From Dipteris shenzhenensis (lineage: Eukaryota; Polypodiophyta; Polypodiopsida; Gleicheniales), in NCBI GenBank assembly GCA_047967505.1, contig CM106539.1: 64,000 bases of DNA. One strand, 5' to 3'. The notes beneath the pieces were generated by a model. That model made no database searches, was not told the origin of the DNA, and saw only the letters and a program-made list of their open reading frames with translations. Both the position numbers and the translations under genes were made by a program. Of this stretch, positions 22,837-34,153 are shown piece after piece (the stretch's first letter is position 1; each line of letters opens with the position of its first letter).

Positions 22837-22872
22837 TGTGTCTGTGTCTGTGTTAGTGTCTGTGTGTGTGTG
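22803..22872. repeat. (TG)n/(TCTG)n microsatellite
   Basis: A TG-dinucleotide run with TCTG and TTAG interruptions, placed exactly at the 3' end of the ORF1 copy, like the TG run at 19568-19600. Confidence 0.95.
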
Positions 22873-22879
22873 TTTCCCA

Positions 22880-24810
22880 CTGACTGCATTCTTGCAAGTA
22901 TGACACACAATCCAAGTGAGGGCAGTAATTAGCTCGAACTACTACCCTAGTCAAAGTTACAATCATTATAGAACATAGTTCATGATATATATTAAATAAA
23001 ACTCACATCCAACTCATATTATGATGGAAATGAATGGGCCTTGTGAGTACTCTTCAAATAAAATATTGAAATATTGTGGGTTATTATAACACCCATAGCA
23101 CATGGTAGCGCATAATTGAAGAGTAAGTAGAACTAGTAGTCAACCTTTCCAACTTGTCACTAGAAGGTAGCTTAGTCTCCATATTGGTGGAAGAATTCTT
23201 TGGCCAATTGGTTGGGGACTAGTTTAGAATGTAACAAGTGAACATCCTTTAAGCAGTTAGTCAACGTCGTCCATAAAAGTAACAAAATAAATTTTAAAAT
23301 TTTCCATTCAAAAATAAAACTATGAGAATATAAACAGATTACCTGTGATAATTGGACATTTTTACTTACAAATCAAGGAGAGGAGTAAAATTTTTCACCA
23401 TAAATTGGTCTCTCTGCTAACTCTACATCAGAAGGGTGAGATAAAAAATATATTAGATACCCTCGTAACTTAAACATACCAAGGGCAATGTTTTCAATCA
23501 ACACTTTGATGTTGATCCAAACATCAAGGTCTAGCAACCAAGGGAGAGACTTGGCCTTTAGTTGCGGTGCTAAAAACAAGCCTGAAACCCCATTAAATCA
23601 AATCAAGTGTAACCATTAATTATTTGTGAGATTCTTATTATCTTACAATGGATAAGCATGTGTATGTTTGTCCTATCAACTACACTACTAGATCAATTTT
23701 CAAAGCACAAGCAACTCAAATGCAACCATATACCATTGCCCTTAAAACCACACAAGTGATAATAATTCCTTACTATACCATCCCTTCTACCAAGTGTCAA
23801 AGTAGAAGTCCATTTTCATATTCAACTTCATATCTGTAAATTGTAAAAAGTACAACACTACTCATGACTGGTCTCCAATTATCAGTAGCTAGGGAAACCG
23901 GCCATACGTATTCCCCAAAGTTGTGAATGCTGTGTCCTTACACCTAAGATTTATCAATGCTACCGACGGAGAGGCATGTTGAATCACTTGGAACCATCAC
24001 AACAAAAGCTAGAACGATACATTTTTGTTATGGAAGCCAAGCTTCAAAGCTAGCATGTAGTTGTCATCCCTGTCACTCTACCTAGATTAGCAATGACAAA
24101 ATCTTGGCATTCACACATTCAGAAAGTAATCAAGGTTGGGAATTATAATGAAAATAATGAATTACTATCTAATGCCTAAAAGGCTAGATTCCCTGCATGT
24201 TGGATAGCATGCATCCTTGGCCTCAAAAGCCCATGTTGCACACCTACTAACAAACTAATCCATGTCATAGTATCATTTCCAAATCACCTTATCATTGATA
24301 CCTTCCAATGGCAAAAATCCAAAAAGATCTCCCTAAGTGCTAAGCAATGTCACCAAGATCTAAATGGCAAATTACATTAACCTTAGTCTTACAACATAGT
24401 CAAAGATCTCCCAACATCATGAAATAAAATTCCAATGCCAAGGAGCTTGAAACCATCTTAACTGTGAGTCATTGTCCTAACATTCTAATAATCACAATAA
24501 GAGCAATTCTACATAGAAAAAGTTCCCATGAGCTATCATGACTTCCAAGAAAATGTCCTCAAATTAAAATCAATAGATTTTTCCTATTATAATCCCCAAC
24601 AGTCTTAGTCTCATGACAACAAAATTCCAAGAAAGGCTTGAATTTTAAATGTTAGAAAACATTTTTTGTTAAAGGCCTTTTTATCCATCCTTTCTACTTG
24701 TAATTGAAATAGCAAAAATAATCAATTTGTTTTGAAAAATGTGAGACATGTGCCTAAGATGACCAAGAGTCTCATTTCAGCACGTCAGCTAGATTTTCAG
24801 ACCACCTTTG
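22880..24810. other. No gene seen
   Basis: AT-rich non-coding sequence; I see no motif, hairpin or repeat worth calling. Confidence 0.6.
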
Positions 24811-24814
24811 GCTT

Positions 24815-25034
24815 TTAGAGTTGGAAAATTCAGAAGGGCACTATGGTTTTGGCAAGAGGTGCTGAGTGTGGGACTATGTACCCCTTACATGTATCATGGA
24901 TGTCTGATCATGTTGTTTCAATAAGCGAGCAACCAAGTACTTCTTTGTGGCATTGTCGGTTCGGCCATATGAGCCAAAATGGAATGAAACTTTTTAGTAA
25001 GAAATTTCAACCCCTCTCGGTAGTCACAAAATAG
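24815..25034 (+). pseudogene. copia GAG-pre-integrase fragment
   Basis: The frame GTMVLARGAECGTMYPLHVS ... SLWHCRFGHMSQNGMKLFS matches the copia region just before integrase. That region has the form G.MV..G...GTLY.L, then LWH.RLGHMS..GM. It is about 70 residues long and stands alone between non-coding sequences. Confidence 0.75.
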
Positions 25035-25039
25035 GCCAA

Positions 25040-26925
25040 TGTTGTATGCATTTTACTAATACATCCAATAGACTAATAAGGTGGGGTATAGTGAATCCAT
25101 CCTTGTCTCACCATTGTTGTCCAATAAGACATAGAGGTAAATGTGAGCCTACAAAATAAATAACCTAGGTGCATTGCTAATCAAGTTAAGAATATGGCTA
25201 TATAAAACTTTGACAATATGAGTTGTCAAAATTCTAATACACTTACATAATAATATAAAATTTTAAATAAATATACATATGTAATATCGTATATACATTA
25301 TATTCTAATAAAATGGGCTATCAAGATGGCCTATCAAGGAAATCTGTATCTTTGGTAAAAGATCACGACTCCAAAGTAGTTATGGGAATTTTTCATGAAA
25401 AGACATGCCAATCAATCATAGAGGTACAAGGCCTCTCTCTAATTACGTTGCTATAGTAAATCCTTTAGACTTAGGGATTTGGGAGGGAATTCAAATAGGA
25501 TTTTTAAACTGGAAAATTAAAATGTTTCAAACTCTTTTTGGGGGCCCCTAGAGCAATTTATACTGACTTCACCATGTTTTTAAACCAGACTGGTTATAGC
25601 CCATTACTGTGCAGTAAAATGGCAAACCGTGGAATCTAGCTCTACCTGGAGTCTGAAGAAAAACAAAGAGAGACAAGGAAAAAAGGATAAATAAAGCTTC
25701 CAAGGTAATTTGTAAGTTTTTGCATCATTTTACAAAGTGTCCAGTGTTGGTGGTGGGCTCGCTCAGGCCAGTTGATATCTACCTATAGTAGGATGTAAAA
25801 AGGATAAATGCAAAGCTCTTAATTTATGGTTTATCATTTGTGATTTGAAAGTTTAATTTTTCCAAAGAGTAGAATTTTTTGAAAATAAATTTGAAGTTAT
25901 TTTCTTTGGGGGAAAAAAAAGAAAGTTGTTTTTATAGAAATTAGCTAATTAGCTTTTAAAAATTAGGGAAACCATATACTTTTTGGTATTTATATAAACT
26001 TGTAATCAAATTACATGTTTAGTAGTCATTAGCTATATAGTTTACAAAAAATAGTAAAAAGGATAGATGGTTTTGAAAGCAAGTATCTACATTAGTAATG
26101 GGGAGTCCGCGTATGCTAACTTGTAACTACTCGCATATGCATACTAAATATCTTTGAACCATGTGGTGGGCGACGATCTACATATGCCAACCAGTAACTA
26201 CTTGCACATGGATGTGAAATAGTAAATAATATATTATAGTTTATATGTACTTATTAGGAAAATATAAATACTTGGATTTGGCTAGTTGTGGCTCACATTT
26301 GCTAGCTAATAACAGCCTGCTGTTGAAAGTCCAACCAGTTGTGTAGCTTGCACTTGCCATCTTGTATCAACCTGCAAGTTACACGCTAGAGAACGTTACG
26401 GACCACACTTGTCTAATTACTTGTAAGATGAAATTTGTGGCATACTATACCATGCACTTGTGTTTAGATTGTAATACTTTCTTTTGAAAATAATTAGTTG
26501 AACTTATGTAGGTACATTAGGTAGGTCTAAACTCATGTTAGTTATGTCTAACCTACGTACGTGTCCTTTACTCCATAAATCCGAACAAAGAGTCCTGATA
26601 AGTGCACATGTAGGTATTGCTGGCTACTACACTAGTGTATGTGAAATACTGAAATTTGTGTATAGAGCATGATATTGCAAATGATCATAGTGCACATAGA
26701 TGCTTTCTTGAGAAAGAGTGGGATGTGGGAAAGGGCAACTTGCCATCCCACGCCTATTTCCATAGGAAAATTAGCACATCTATAACCATCCAATTATGTT
26801 GGGAGGGGGCAAAACAAGCACATAACAGAACTTCTTTTAAAAAATATCATTTCCTTTTGTGCTTTTTGTGCTTTCATAACTCATGCTCGAGACACAACTA
26901 TTTTGGACACCTTCCCAACTAAGGA
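25040..26925. other. No gene seen; weak ~90-bp degenerate repeats near 26.1-26.4 kb
   Basis: Very AT-rich. Near 26100-26400 a phrase like GCTAACTTGTAACTACTCGC recurs several times in degraded form (GCCAACCAGTAACTACTTGC and others). No coding motif was found. Confidence 0.5.
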
Positions 26926-26929
26926 GTGA

Positions 26930-27091
26930 GACACAAGATTGCTCCAAGAAGTAGTGATTGTATTCATGTATCATGGACATATATATAGTTAAGCACTAGG
27001 TTAAGCATGACTTATGTACATGTGAGACTTTGGGATTGTTGGTGATCTCTTCACCAGATGTAGTTACCGCGAGCAGCATATAGCTCCAACA
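26930..27091 (-). repeat. Antisense LTR fragment of the 18.3/29.1-kb family
   Basis: On the minus strand the sequence contains GAGCAATCTTGTGTC, a TGATACATGAATACAATCACT segment and CTATATATATGTCC. It is a diverged counterpart of the LTR ends at 18275 (antisense) and 29199 (sense). A TGTTGGAGCTATATGC start is possible at 27091. No PBS or PPT is visible next to it. Confidence 0.5.
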
Positions 27092-27172
27092 AGAATGACT
27101 TGGGTATATGTGAGAGTTTAGAATTGTTGTTGATCTCTTGTTTGATCATAGATTTTGGGAATCCACACTAAT

Positions 27173-27274
27173 GCAGTTCTATTCTTGTGGAAAATGAGTG
27201 GAAAATCAACACCTTGCCATATTGCAGTTCTATTCTTGTGGAAAATGAGTGGAAAATCAACACCTTGCCATATT
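27173..27274. repeat. 51-bp perfect tandem duplication
   Basis: Two 51-bp units (27173-27223 and 27224-27274), starting GCAGTTCTATTCTTGTGG, appear identical. 51 is a multiple of three, so the frame through them stays open, but no protein family was recognised. Confidence 0.9.
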
Positions 27275-27980
27275 GCACCTGCAATGGAATTAAGATAGGT
27301 ATCATAGCACTGATTGAGATTTGCGAGCATCGCCAAATTGAGCAACTGCTGAAGTGACAAGGACTATGATCATCATACAGGGTGTTGTGAGCACCGTGGA
27401 AGCCACAAGGGTAGGGTGCATTCACGTCTTTGAATATCTTGAAGGTATTAGCTTTACAACCATGGGGTTGGCCTCGATAGCCTCATTGTGTGTGCAGATA
27501 ATGGTGGTATTATTGGGTATGGAAGGGACATCTATGATCACATCAATATCCCCCATAATTACTGCCATGAGCCATCAAAGTATGGTCAAGAAGATAGATT
27601 TGCACCTACAGATCTGGTTCCTCGTGTATTTTCATGGGTATTGGTTTGGCTTTCTCATCTTTGGTAGTGGATCTTCGTGACATAGAATGATGGTTCGTCT
27701 CATGCCTAAATTCTTTCAACTAGGTTAGAAAGAAACCTTGCTGGTCTCTTTCCAATCTTATTTTGGATCTGTAAAGTCAAACAGATAGTTGCATGCGAGT
27801 ATTGCGCCACATTTGAATTCACGGATGAGGATTTGAATATTACTTTACGTTTTTAGTAGTGTTGTTATCAAAGCATTGCAGACATAGAAATGTCTTGTTA
27901 CCAACACTCTAACTACAAGGAAGCCATGGTATTCTATAGACATGTGAGATACGATACATTTTTTAGTGCTAGGGGGAGGG

Positions 27981-29199
27981 TGTTCACACTAGTCGTATTT
28001 CATCAAATCAAACTCACTTGATACACAAATTCCCATCAACTCTATGGGAAAGGGACAAAGATGAAGGACACATGGATACCTCGAACATCCTATCAGCCCC
28101 TCCCGCTTTCAATCTCCACCAGTTGATCACACCATCTTGCATTCAATATTTGTGTTCCCTTGGATTTAACACATTGGCATATCATGCTTTTACATTCCCA
28201 CATGAAGAAAAAGATGCTCAATCACATAAAGCAAACTTCTTTAGCTATAGGACTCCATAAAATTTAGGTGAAAAGGAGACCCAACACCCATCGGTCATAT
28301 CCATAAAAACCAAGAGTGCAGGGTCGTTGTTGTAAGTGTAGTCAATCTTTAGGGATCAAGATCTTATCTAATCGATGCCAAGTAGAGTCTCAATCTTGTT
28401 GTTAAGAGTAAAGTAGCCCAATCTACATGCTTTTGCAATGATAATTATATGAGTTAGACTAGAAAGTTGATTGAGAAAATCACTTAGACAAAAGGTTATC
28501 TATCATATGAAAGCAATTTTTTATTTCTCTAAGGTCATCAGTGAAAACAAGAGTTTAGTGCTTCATCACTTGTGGTTTCATGCTACTTTTGCAAAAGTAA
28601 AAGCCAATGATGCTTCACATATATTAAGCTAGTTTTTATTTAGTGCATCCTTTACTGACTAGTTTCTTATTTAGCTTATCGCTTGCTGAGTCTTTGTGTA
28701 AGTGCTTTGCTACTCAACATTCATAGAGCGTCCTTCAACCAAAGAGGTCTGTCAATATCTATACTCGGGTGCCTCACAAAACTTGATTGTTTTTCAGCAA
28801 TCACTATGACATACATCTATGTGTTGGAGCTTATCTTTGCCTGTTGGTATAAAGATAAACCAACTTTCTTTAATGTTGTACATGATTGGGAACCATGATA
28901 TCATCGTCGTTCAATACAATGCCTTATTCTTGATATTCTACTTGAAAGGTTATGTTATTTGTATTCCACTACATTCATATGCTTCGTGCTTTATTCCTCC
29001 TTTATTCACAATGATAATACATGTATTATTATGTTTTGCTAGCAAGTTTAGCTATAGCTTCAAGTTTACTAGGCTGAGTTAGCTTGCCCTAACTCAGTCT
29101 AGTCCTCAACTATATATATGCCTATGATCTATGAATAGAATCACTTTCTTGGGAGCAACTCTTGTGTCAGTCTCTCCCCTCTTTCTCTTCCTCTCAACA
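27981..29199 (+). repeat. Sense LTR candidate; 3' end certain, 5' end tentative
   Basis: The last ~110 bases (29089-29199: CTTGCCCTAACTCAGTC ... CAACTATATATATGCC ... CTCTCAACA) match the reverse complement of the LTR at 18275. A polypurine-like TAGGGGGAGGG at 27970-27980 is followed by TG at 27981 and preceded by a short ATCAAAGCATTGCAGAC stretch that resembles the end of copia RNase H, so a 3' LTR from 27981 is possible. No PBS follows 29199, which argues against a 5' LTR. No target-site duplication was found. Confidence 0.45.
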
Positions 29200-29319
29200 A
29201 CCTCTCTCTACATCCCTTGCTTAGTAGGGACGATGGCAAAATGGGAATTGCAATGGTTTTCTTTAAGAAAATCATGCACTAGGCCAGGTAATTCAAAAAT
29301 CCATTGTGGTGTATAGCCC

Positions 29320-29625
29320 CCCATCCCCTCCCTCTTCACACCTCACCTCTCTCATTCCCTATGGCTTGTAACCCCTCTGCCCATTTGCACCTGCCCTTCC
29401 CCCTCCACTACTGCTTGCAACACCCCCCCTCCCCCCCTTTCACACCTCCCCTCTCTCACTCCCTTGTCTTTTACACCCCTCGCCCCCATCTCCCCCCCCC
29501 CCCCTTTCACTCCTCCCCTCTCCCCTTCCCTATAGCATGGTAGCCCCTCACCCTTTACACCTCCCCCCTCCTCTTCCCCTTCGGCTCTCCCCCCCCCCCC
29601 TTTTTGCATTCCTCTTTCCCCCTCC
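29320..29625. repeat. Pyrimidine-rich imperfect tandem repeat
   Basis: A C/T-only-dominated tract made of imperfect units resembling TTTCACACCTCCCCTCTCTCA followed by a poly-C run. Frames on both strands are open because of composition, not coding. Confidence 0.8.
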
Positions 29626-29699
29626 CCTCCAACTTGCTAAACTCCCTTCATGCTCCTTGCTCACTTCCTTGCTTTCCTTCGATAGTACAGAATACAATC

Positions 29700-31600
29700 T
29701 TTACGCCTCCCATTATGGCCAGGTACAACCTACCTTTCCCATGCTAGAGAAAAGGTAGAAGTACAAATCTCCCCTAAAAAAGACGATCTCTATACTCCTT
29801 TGTATGGTACAATGACTTCACAAGGCACTCTTCCACATCCAACACCTGTATCTCATGCTGACAGTTTGAAGAATTCCACAATACATGCACATCATCCCAA
29901 AAGACAAAAGGTAGCTCAGCACTCTGCATTAGGTCCATCTAGCCCAATAGGTACAATCATTTGCCATGACGACCACTGAAAATTCCCATAGGTGGAGGCT
30001 TCCCACAATTCCCATCCTAAATCCTCCACCCATTTGACTTTTGATCATGGTGGCTCAGATTACACTCCCTCTAACACAAATCAAAGGCCACATCTCAAGG
30101 GGCCAAGTGGGCCACAAATCCCTTCTGATAACCCCTCTTTTTCCTCTAAACTTTAGGTTGTGTTAAAACCTTTTGTGAATCCAACGGCTCTACCTCTAGT
30201 GCTGCTACTATAGGTCTTTCTCACACACTTCATCTTAGAGATATATACCAAACTTTTAACCTTTTCCTTAGGCAACCCCCATCCCCCACTTCTCATAGGA
30301 TGAAACCTCCTCGGAGACTCCGTGATAATGCAAGTGTGATAGGTGCAGCAACAGCAATAAGCCAAAAGGACACATAGCCTAGAAGCATTATTTTTCAAGG
30401 CAGACCATTGCCCCTTCCAGCTGATTGTCCTCCACTCCATGAGAATGATATGATTGACCATAATCTAGCCTCATCATTAGGAAAATAATTCTCAAATGTC
30501 GCACAATCACGACTAAACATGAAGATTATACAAAAATTATTTCTGATCTTCAAAGGAAAGATCTCATGTGTGATGGAGGAGGAGAAATTAGATTAAATCT
30601 TTAACATTCCCATGCAGAAGGCATAGAAGCTAACATGAGTACAATCAGGGCTTCCAACTCTTACCTGGATATTAATGTGCTAGCACCAAGTGAGGCTTTG
30701 GAGCCTATAGAGGATCATGTTATGGGTTTGAGGAGCATGGCGAGGCGATTGACATGGCCAACCACATGAGTTACAATGACACTGGACAAGTATGCATGGG
30801 GCCAAGCGGTCCATGTACATGGCGTAGCGGATCATGGATTATACCTTTACACAATTAGGTGCTGCACTTTTTAACTCCACATGTCATACTCGGTGTATGT
30901 TATCCCAAAATCAGCATTCGAATGGACTTGGAAAAGGTAACTGATGCTAGTGGTGACCTATTTACCAGCACGATGAATGATAGTGGTGGGGGAAACTATT
31001 GTAAATATACAGAGACCACCCAAGACCTATGGTGCAAATTCAGTGGTACAAAGAGGATCCATGACCTATGGTGCAAGGTCCGTGGATACAAGTGACTAGG
31101 TGACCTCAGTCGAGTGATCTAATCAAGGTTATCTAACCAACGGGGCCACTTGGTGGACCGATGAACATGGTCACTTTTTAACCAGAGCACATAGTGAACA
31201 TGGCCACTTGGTCGATCAGAGAACAACCAGTTATGTCAATAGACGCCATCTCACCTGATCTAGCTCTCCTAATCAGATGCGCTACTAGGTGCACATGGAG
31301 TAGTTACATCATATGGAGTAGTTACATCACACTGACCAAGGAGAGGCTAGCTAGTTAGAAAGTCACCAAAGCCATTAAGAGACGAAGAAATAGAATGACT
31401 AAGGGAGATAGGAGGACAACCGATAGAAAGGAAGGGAGAATATTTTCAGCAAGCAAAGGGACTTGCTAGGGAGGAGCGGAGGGAGATAAAGTTGAGGGTG
31501 AAGGAGGGAGGATTATGATTCGAATCGGCATTCATAGGGGGGATGGAGAGGAGAGGGAGTGGAGACAAAGGCTTGAGCCACGAGCGTGCCTAGTGTATCG
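29700..31600. other. No gene confirmed
   Basis: Mixed-composition sequence. A stretch at about 29800-30150 reads through with few stops (PHPTPVSHADSLKNS ... HHPKRQKVAQHS), which could be a decayed LINE ORF1 linker, but no diagnostic motif is present. Short repeated phrases (GACCTATGGTGCAA at about 31025 and 31067) were noticed. I see nothing else. Confidence 0.45.
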
Positions 31601-31609
31601 GGATTCTTG

Positions 31610-32334
31610 TGTTAGATATCAATGCTCCACTCTTGTGTTACTACACGGGAACCAGCTAACTCTACTTGTAAGCCCCCCATATGAGGAGAAGGCATTTGAG
31701 TAGCTCGGTTATTCGGTAGGTCTTGGTTTGGACACCATATGGGGGCCATGTGTGGCCTAATGGCTGGACGGCTTCAGAAAGAGTTGGCACACCGCCAACC
31801 AGGCTACATGCAAGTGCGGGAAGGCATCCCTTGACTCACCGTACTGAGGGTAGATGGAGCGTTTCCTGGGGCAGCCCACTCTTGGGTTGTCGGGCCCGTT
31901 TGGAGCCTCAGATGATCCCGGATGGCTCTAGGCCGAACGGAGAACGTAGGTTAGTTGCTCTGTTTTGCACACCGGTTCTATCGTATAGTCGGTGGCCTAT
32001 TCCAACCCCAAGTCGACCATTTTGGATGGATTGGGTCGATCACCAATTAAGCCTAACCGACTACGACTGGTGGCTATATAAGAGCAAGCCCGTGAAGCCC
32101 ATTTTATCATTGGCTACAGCAACCCTAATTCCTTAGCATCCAGCCTCCGTCTTCTACTGTTTCCAGCATGCCATTGAAGCTTCTTTCATAGGAGCGCACG
32201 ATTGGGAGGCATCGCCATCTATTGCATCAGTTTTATAGTAATCAAATTTTTGATTCTCCATACTATCTTGTTTTCTCTCTTACATACGAGATCCTATTAT
32301 CAGTTGAGCATAGACGTTGTATTATTTTCTTACA
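31610..32334 (+). repeat. copia C 5' LTR
   Basis: A 725-bp LTR with TG...CA ends. A promoter-like TATATAAG lies at 32075-32082, and the transcript would be expected to start a short way downstream. A 737-bp copy is at 35806-36542. Confidence 0.95.
32075..32082 (+). promoter_or_regulatory. LTR TATA box
   Basis: TATATAAG in the context GGCTATATAAGAGCAAG, about 260 bases before the LTR end. It is conserved in the 3' LTR at 36281-36288. Position and sequence fit the RNA polymerase II promoter of a copia LTR. Confidence 0.7.
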
Positions 32335-32346
32335 TGGTATCAGAGC
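32335..32346 (+). other. copia C primer-binding site
   Basis: TGGTATCAGAGC immediately follows the 5' LTR. It is complementary to the 3' end of initiator tRNA-Met, the usual primer for copia minus-strand DNA synthesis. Confidence 0.92.
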
Positions 32347-32352
32347 CTGGAC

Positions 32353-33126
32353 TCTAGCAAGAAGTGCTCTAACTATCCACTCTGGAAGTTCAAGATGAAG
32401 ACCATCCTAAGCGCATACGAGCCTTGGGACACTGCTACTGGGGTGGACGTTAGGCCGGTTGCGATAGCCAATGGAGGACAACAGATAGTACCAACTGCGG
32501 ATGAGATTCTCGTGTGGACAAGAAGAAATGCAGATGCACTGTGTTCTATTGTCTGCAGTGTTAGTGATTCCATCATGGCATTAATTTAACATGTCACCAC
32601 ATCAGAGGAGGCATGGACGGTCTTAAAAAATCAGTACGAGACCACCAATCAGATGCGGATTCAGAATCTGGAGACTCAACTCGTGAACGAGAAGTTGTCT
32701 GAGTCTGAAGCAGCAGAGAAGTTTATTACCAGGGTGAAGAATCTATACGATCAGATGACTGCGATCGGCATCACCATCACCAGCGAGAATCTAGCACGAA
32801 GGTGCATACGGATTCTCCCACAAAAGTACGACGGTCTTGTTACGGCACTGAATACGCAGAACAAAAATCCACCCCTCAACTTTGAGGATTTCAGCGCAAT
32901 GCTTCTGGAGGAGGAGATGCGTCAAAAGACGAGGATTGGAGAAGATTCGGCTTTCTAGACCAGCGGATCAAAGAAAGGTAAGGGTAAGGACTCTGGTAAC
33001 CCATCTTCTTCTGATGATAAAAAGAGAAAGAAGAAGATCAAGTGCTTCTATTGCAACAAGGCAAGGCACAAGCAGAATGAGTGTCGAAAGAAGATTGCAA
33101 AGAAAGAGTCCATCAATAGCGCGTAG
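32353..33126 (+). pseudogene. copia C gag
   Basis: Gag particle protein read in one frame with three in-frame stops: TAA 32587, TAG 32956 and TAG 33124. N-terminal: NYPLWKFKMKTILSAYEPWD (the gag start pattern Y..W...M...L). The UBN2/gag domain follows: TSEEAWTVLKNQYETTNQMR ... KLSESEAAEKFITRVKNL ... LPQKYDGLVTAL. A lysine-rich stretch and a zinc knuckle KCFYCNKARHKQNEC (about 33040-33082) come last; the knuckle has Ala-Arg where Pro-Gly or Lys-Gly is typical before His. Its own ATG is uncertain because the frame is open from the PBS onward. Confidence 0.88.
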
Positions 33127-33159
33127 GCAGTACCAATAGAGCTATTCGTCGCAATTGAG

Positions 33160-34153
33160 GAGATTTGCATGGAGTCAATTCATGTACCTGTGGATGAACC
33201 GTGGATCATTGACAGTGGTGCATCACACCACATGACCAGTCGGAAGGATTGGTATACCTCTCTACAGCCGGTAGGGAATGACATCCTGGTAGCAATCGGC
33301 AATGATGCAAAATGTCCAGCAAAAGGAAAAGGTACGATTGCTCTCAAGTCAGATGGAGTTGTAAAATAGTTGTCCGATGTTCTTTATGTGCTAGATATCA
33401 AGAGAAACTTGTTGTCCGTTTCCGCGATCACGGATCGGGACCTCAAAGTTCAATTCGATAAGAATGGTGCACAGATTTTGGATCTTCAAGGAAAGGTCAT
33501 TGGTAAAGGTACACGGCACAACATCTATGAACTCTTAGCTTTCAGTGCTCGAGCGGATGTGCTCGAGCGGATGTTAAGAACACTAAGGTGTGGCATGAGA
33601 GTTTTGGTCATCTAAACCTTAGTTCTTTGAAGGAGATGCATAAAAGTGGAATGATTGCAGACCTACCAGAAATTTCAGATCTGCCCGATGTATGTGAAGC
33701 TTGGATGATGGGCAAGCAGCATCGGCAGCCCTTTCCTAAGAGGGTAGCAAGGCAAAGTCTCCTCTAGAGCTCGTTCACACAGACCTCTGCGAAAAGATGG
33801 AGACGGAAGCTTTGGACAGTTCCTACTACTTCATGACGCTAATCGACGACTACAGTAGAAGGATATGGATATACTTCCTGAAGACGAAAGACGAGGCTTT
33901 CAGTAGGTTCAAGGAATGGCATGTAATGGTCGAGAAAGAATCAGGGAGGAAGGTGAAGAAACTGAGATCAGATAGAGGTGGAGAGTTCACATCAACTAAA
34001 TTCGAAAGTTACTGCAAAAGTCACGGAATCAAGAGGCAGAAACCCCCGCCACATACATCACAGCAAAATGGAGTAGCAGAACACAAGATGCGCGTCATCT
34101 GCGAAATGGGCTGGAGTATGATGAAAGGGAAAGATTTGCCAAAGACTCTCTAG
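33160..34153 (+). pseudogene. copia C protease and integrase core
   Basis: The protease active site WIIDSGASHHMTS (about 33202-33240) is followed by VLYVLDIKRNLLSVSAI, with a TAG at 33367 in between. The frame then shifts at a perfect 14-bp tandem duplication, GTGCTCGAGCGGAT (33545-33558 and 33559-33572). The pre-integrase zinc region (KVWHESFGHLNL, then CEAWMMGKQH with the second cysteine lost) continues in the shifted frame. A second shift near 33750 leads to the integrase core: LELVHTDLCEKM, LIDDYSRRIWIYF, LRSDRGGEFTS and HTSQQNGVAEH. The DDE residues are present. A TAG at 34151 ends this segment. Confidence 0.85.

Noticed and set aside
27981-29199. Complete solo LTR flanked by a target-site duplication
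   Set aside because: Only the 3' end is supported by a second copy; bases flanking the proposed borders do not match, so it is listed as a candidate only.
29304-29758. Proline-rich plus-strand and Gly/Glu-rich minus-strand frames
   Set aside because: Produced by the CCCCTC-type low-complexity tract; open on both strands.
32882-33139. 85-codon frame rich in Arg (RRCVKRRGLEK)
   Set aside because: Out-of-frame shadow of the copia C gag lysine-rich tail and zinc knuckle.
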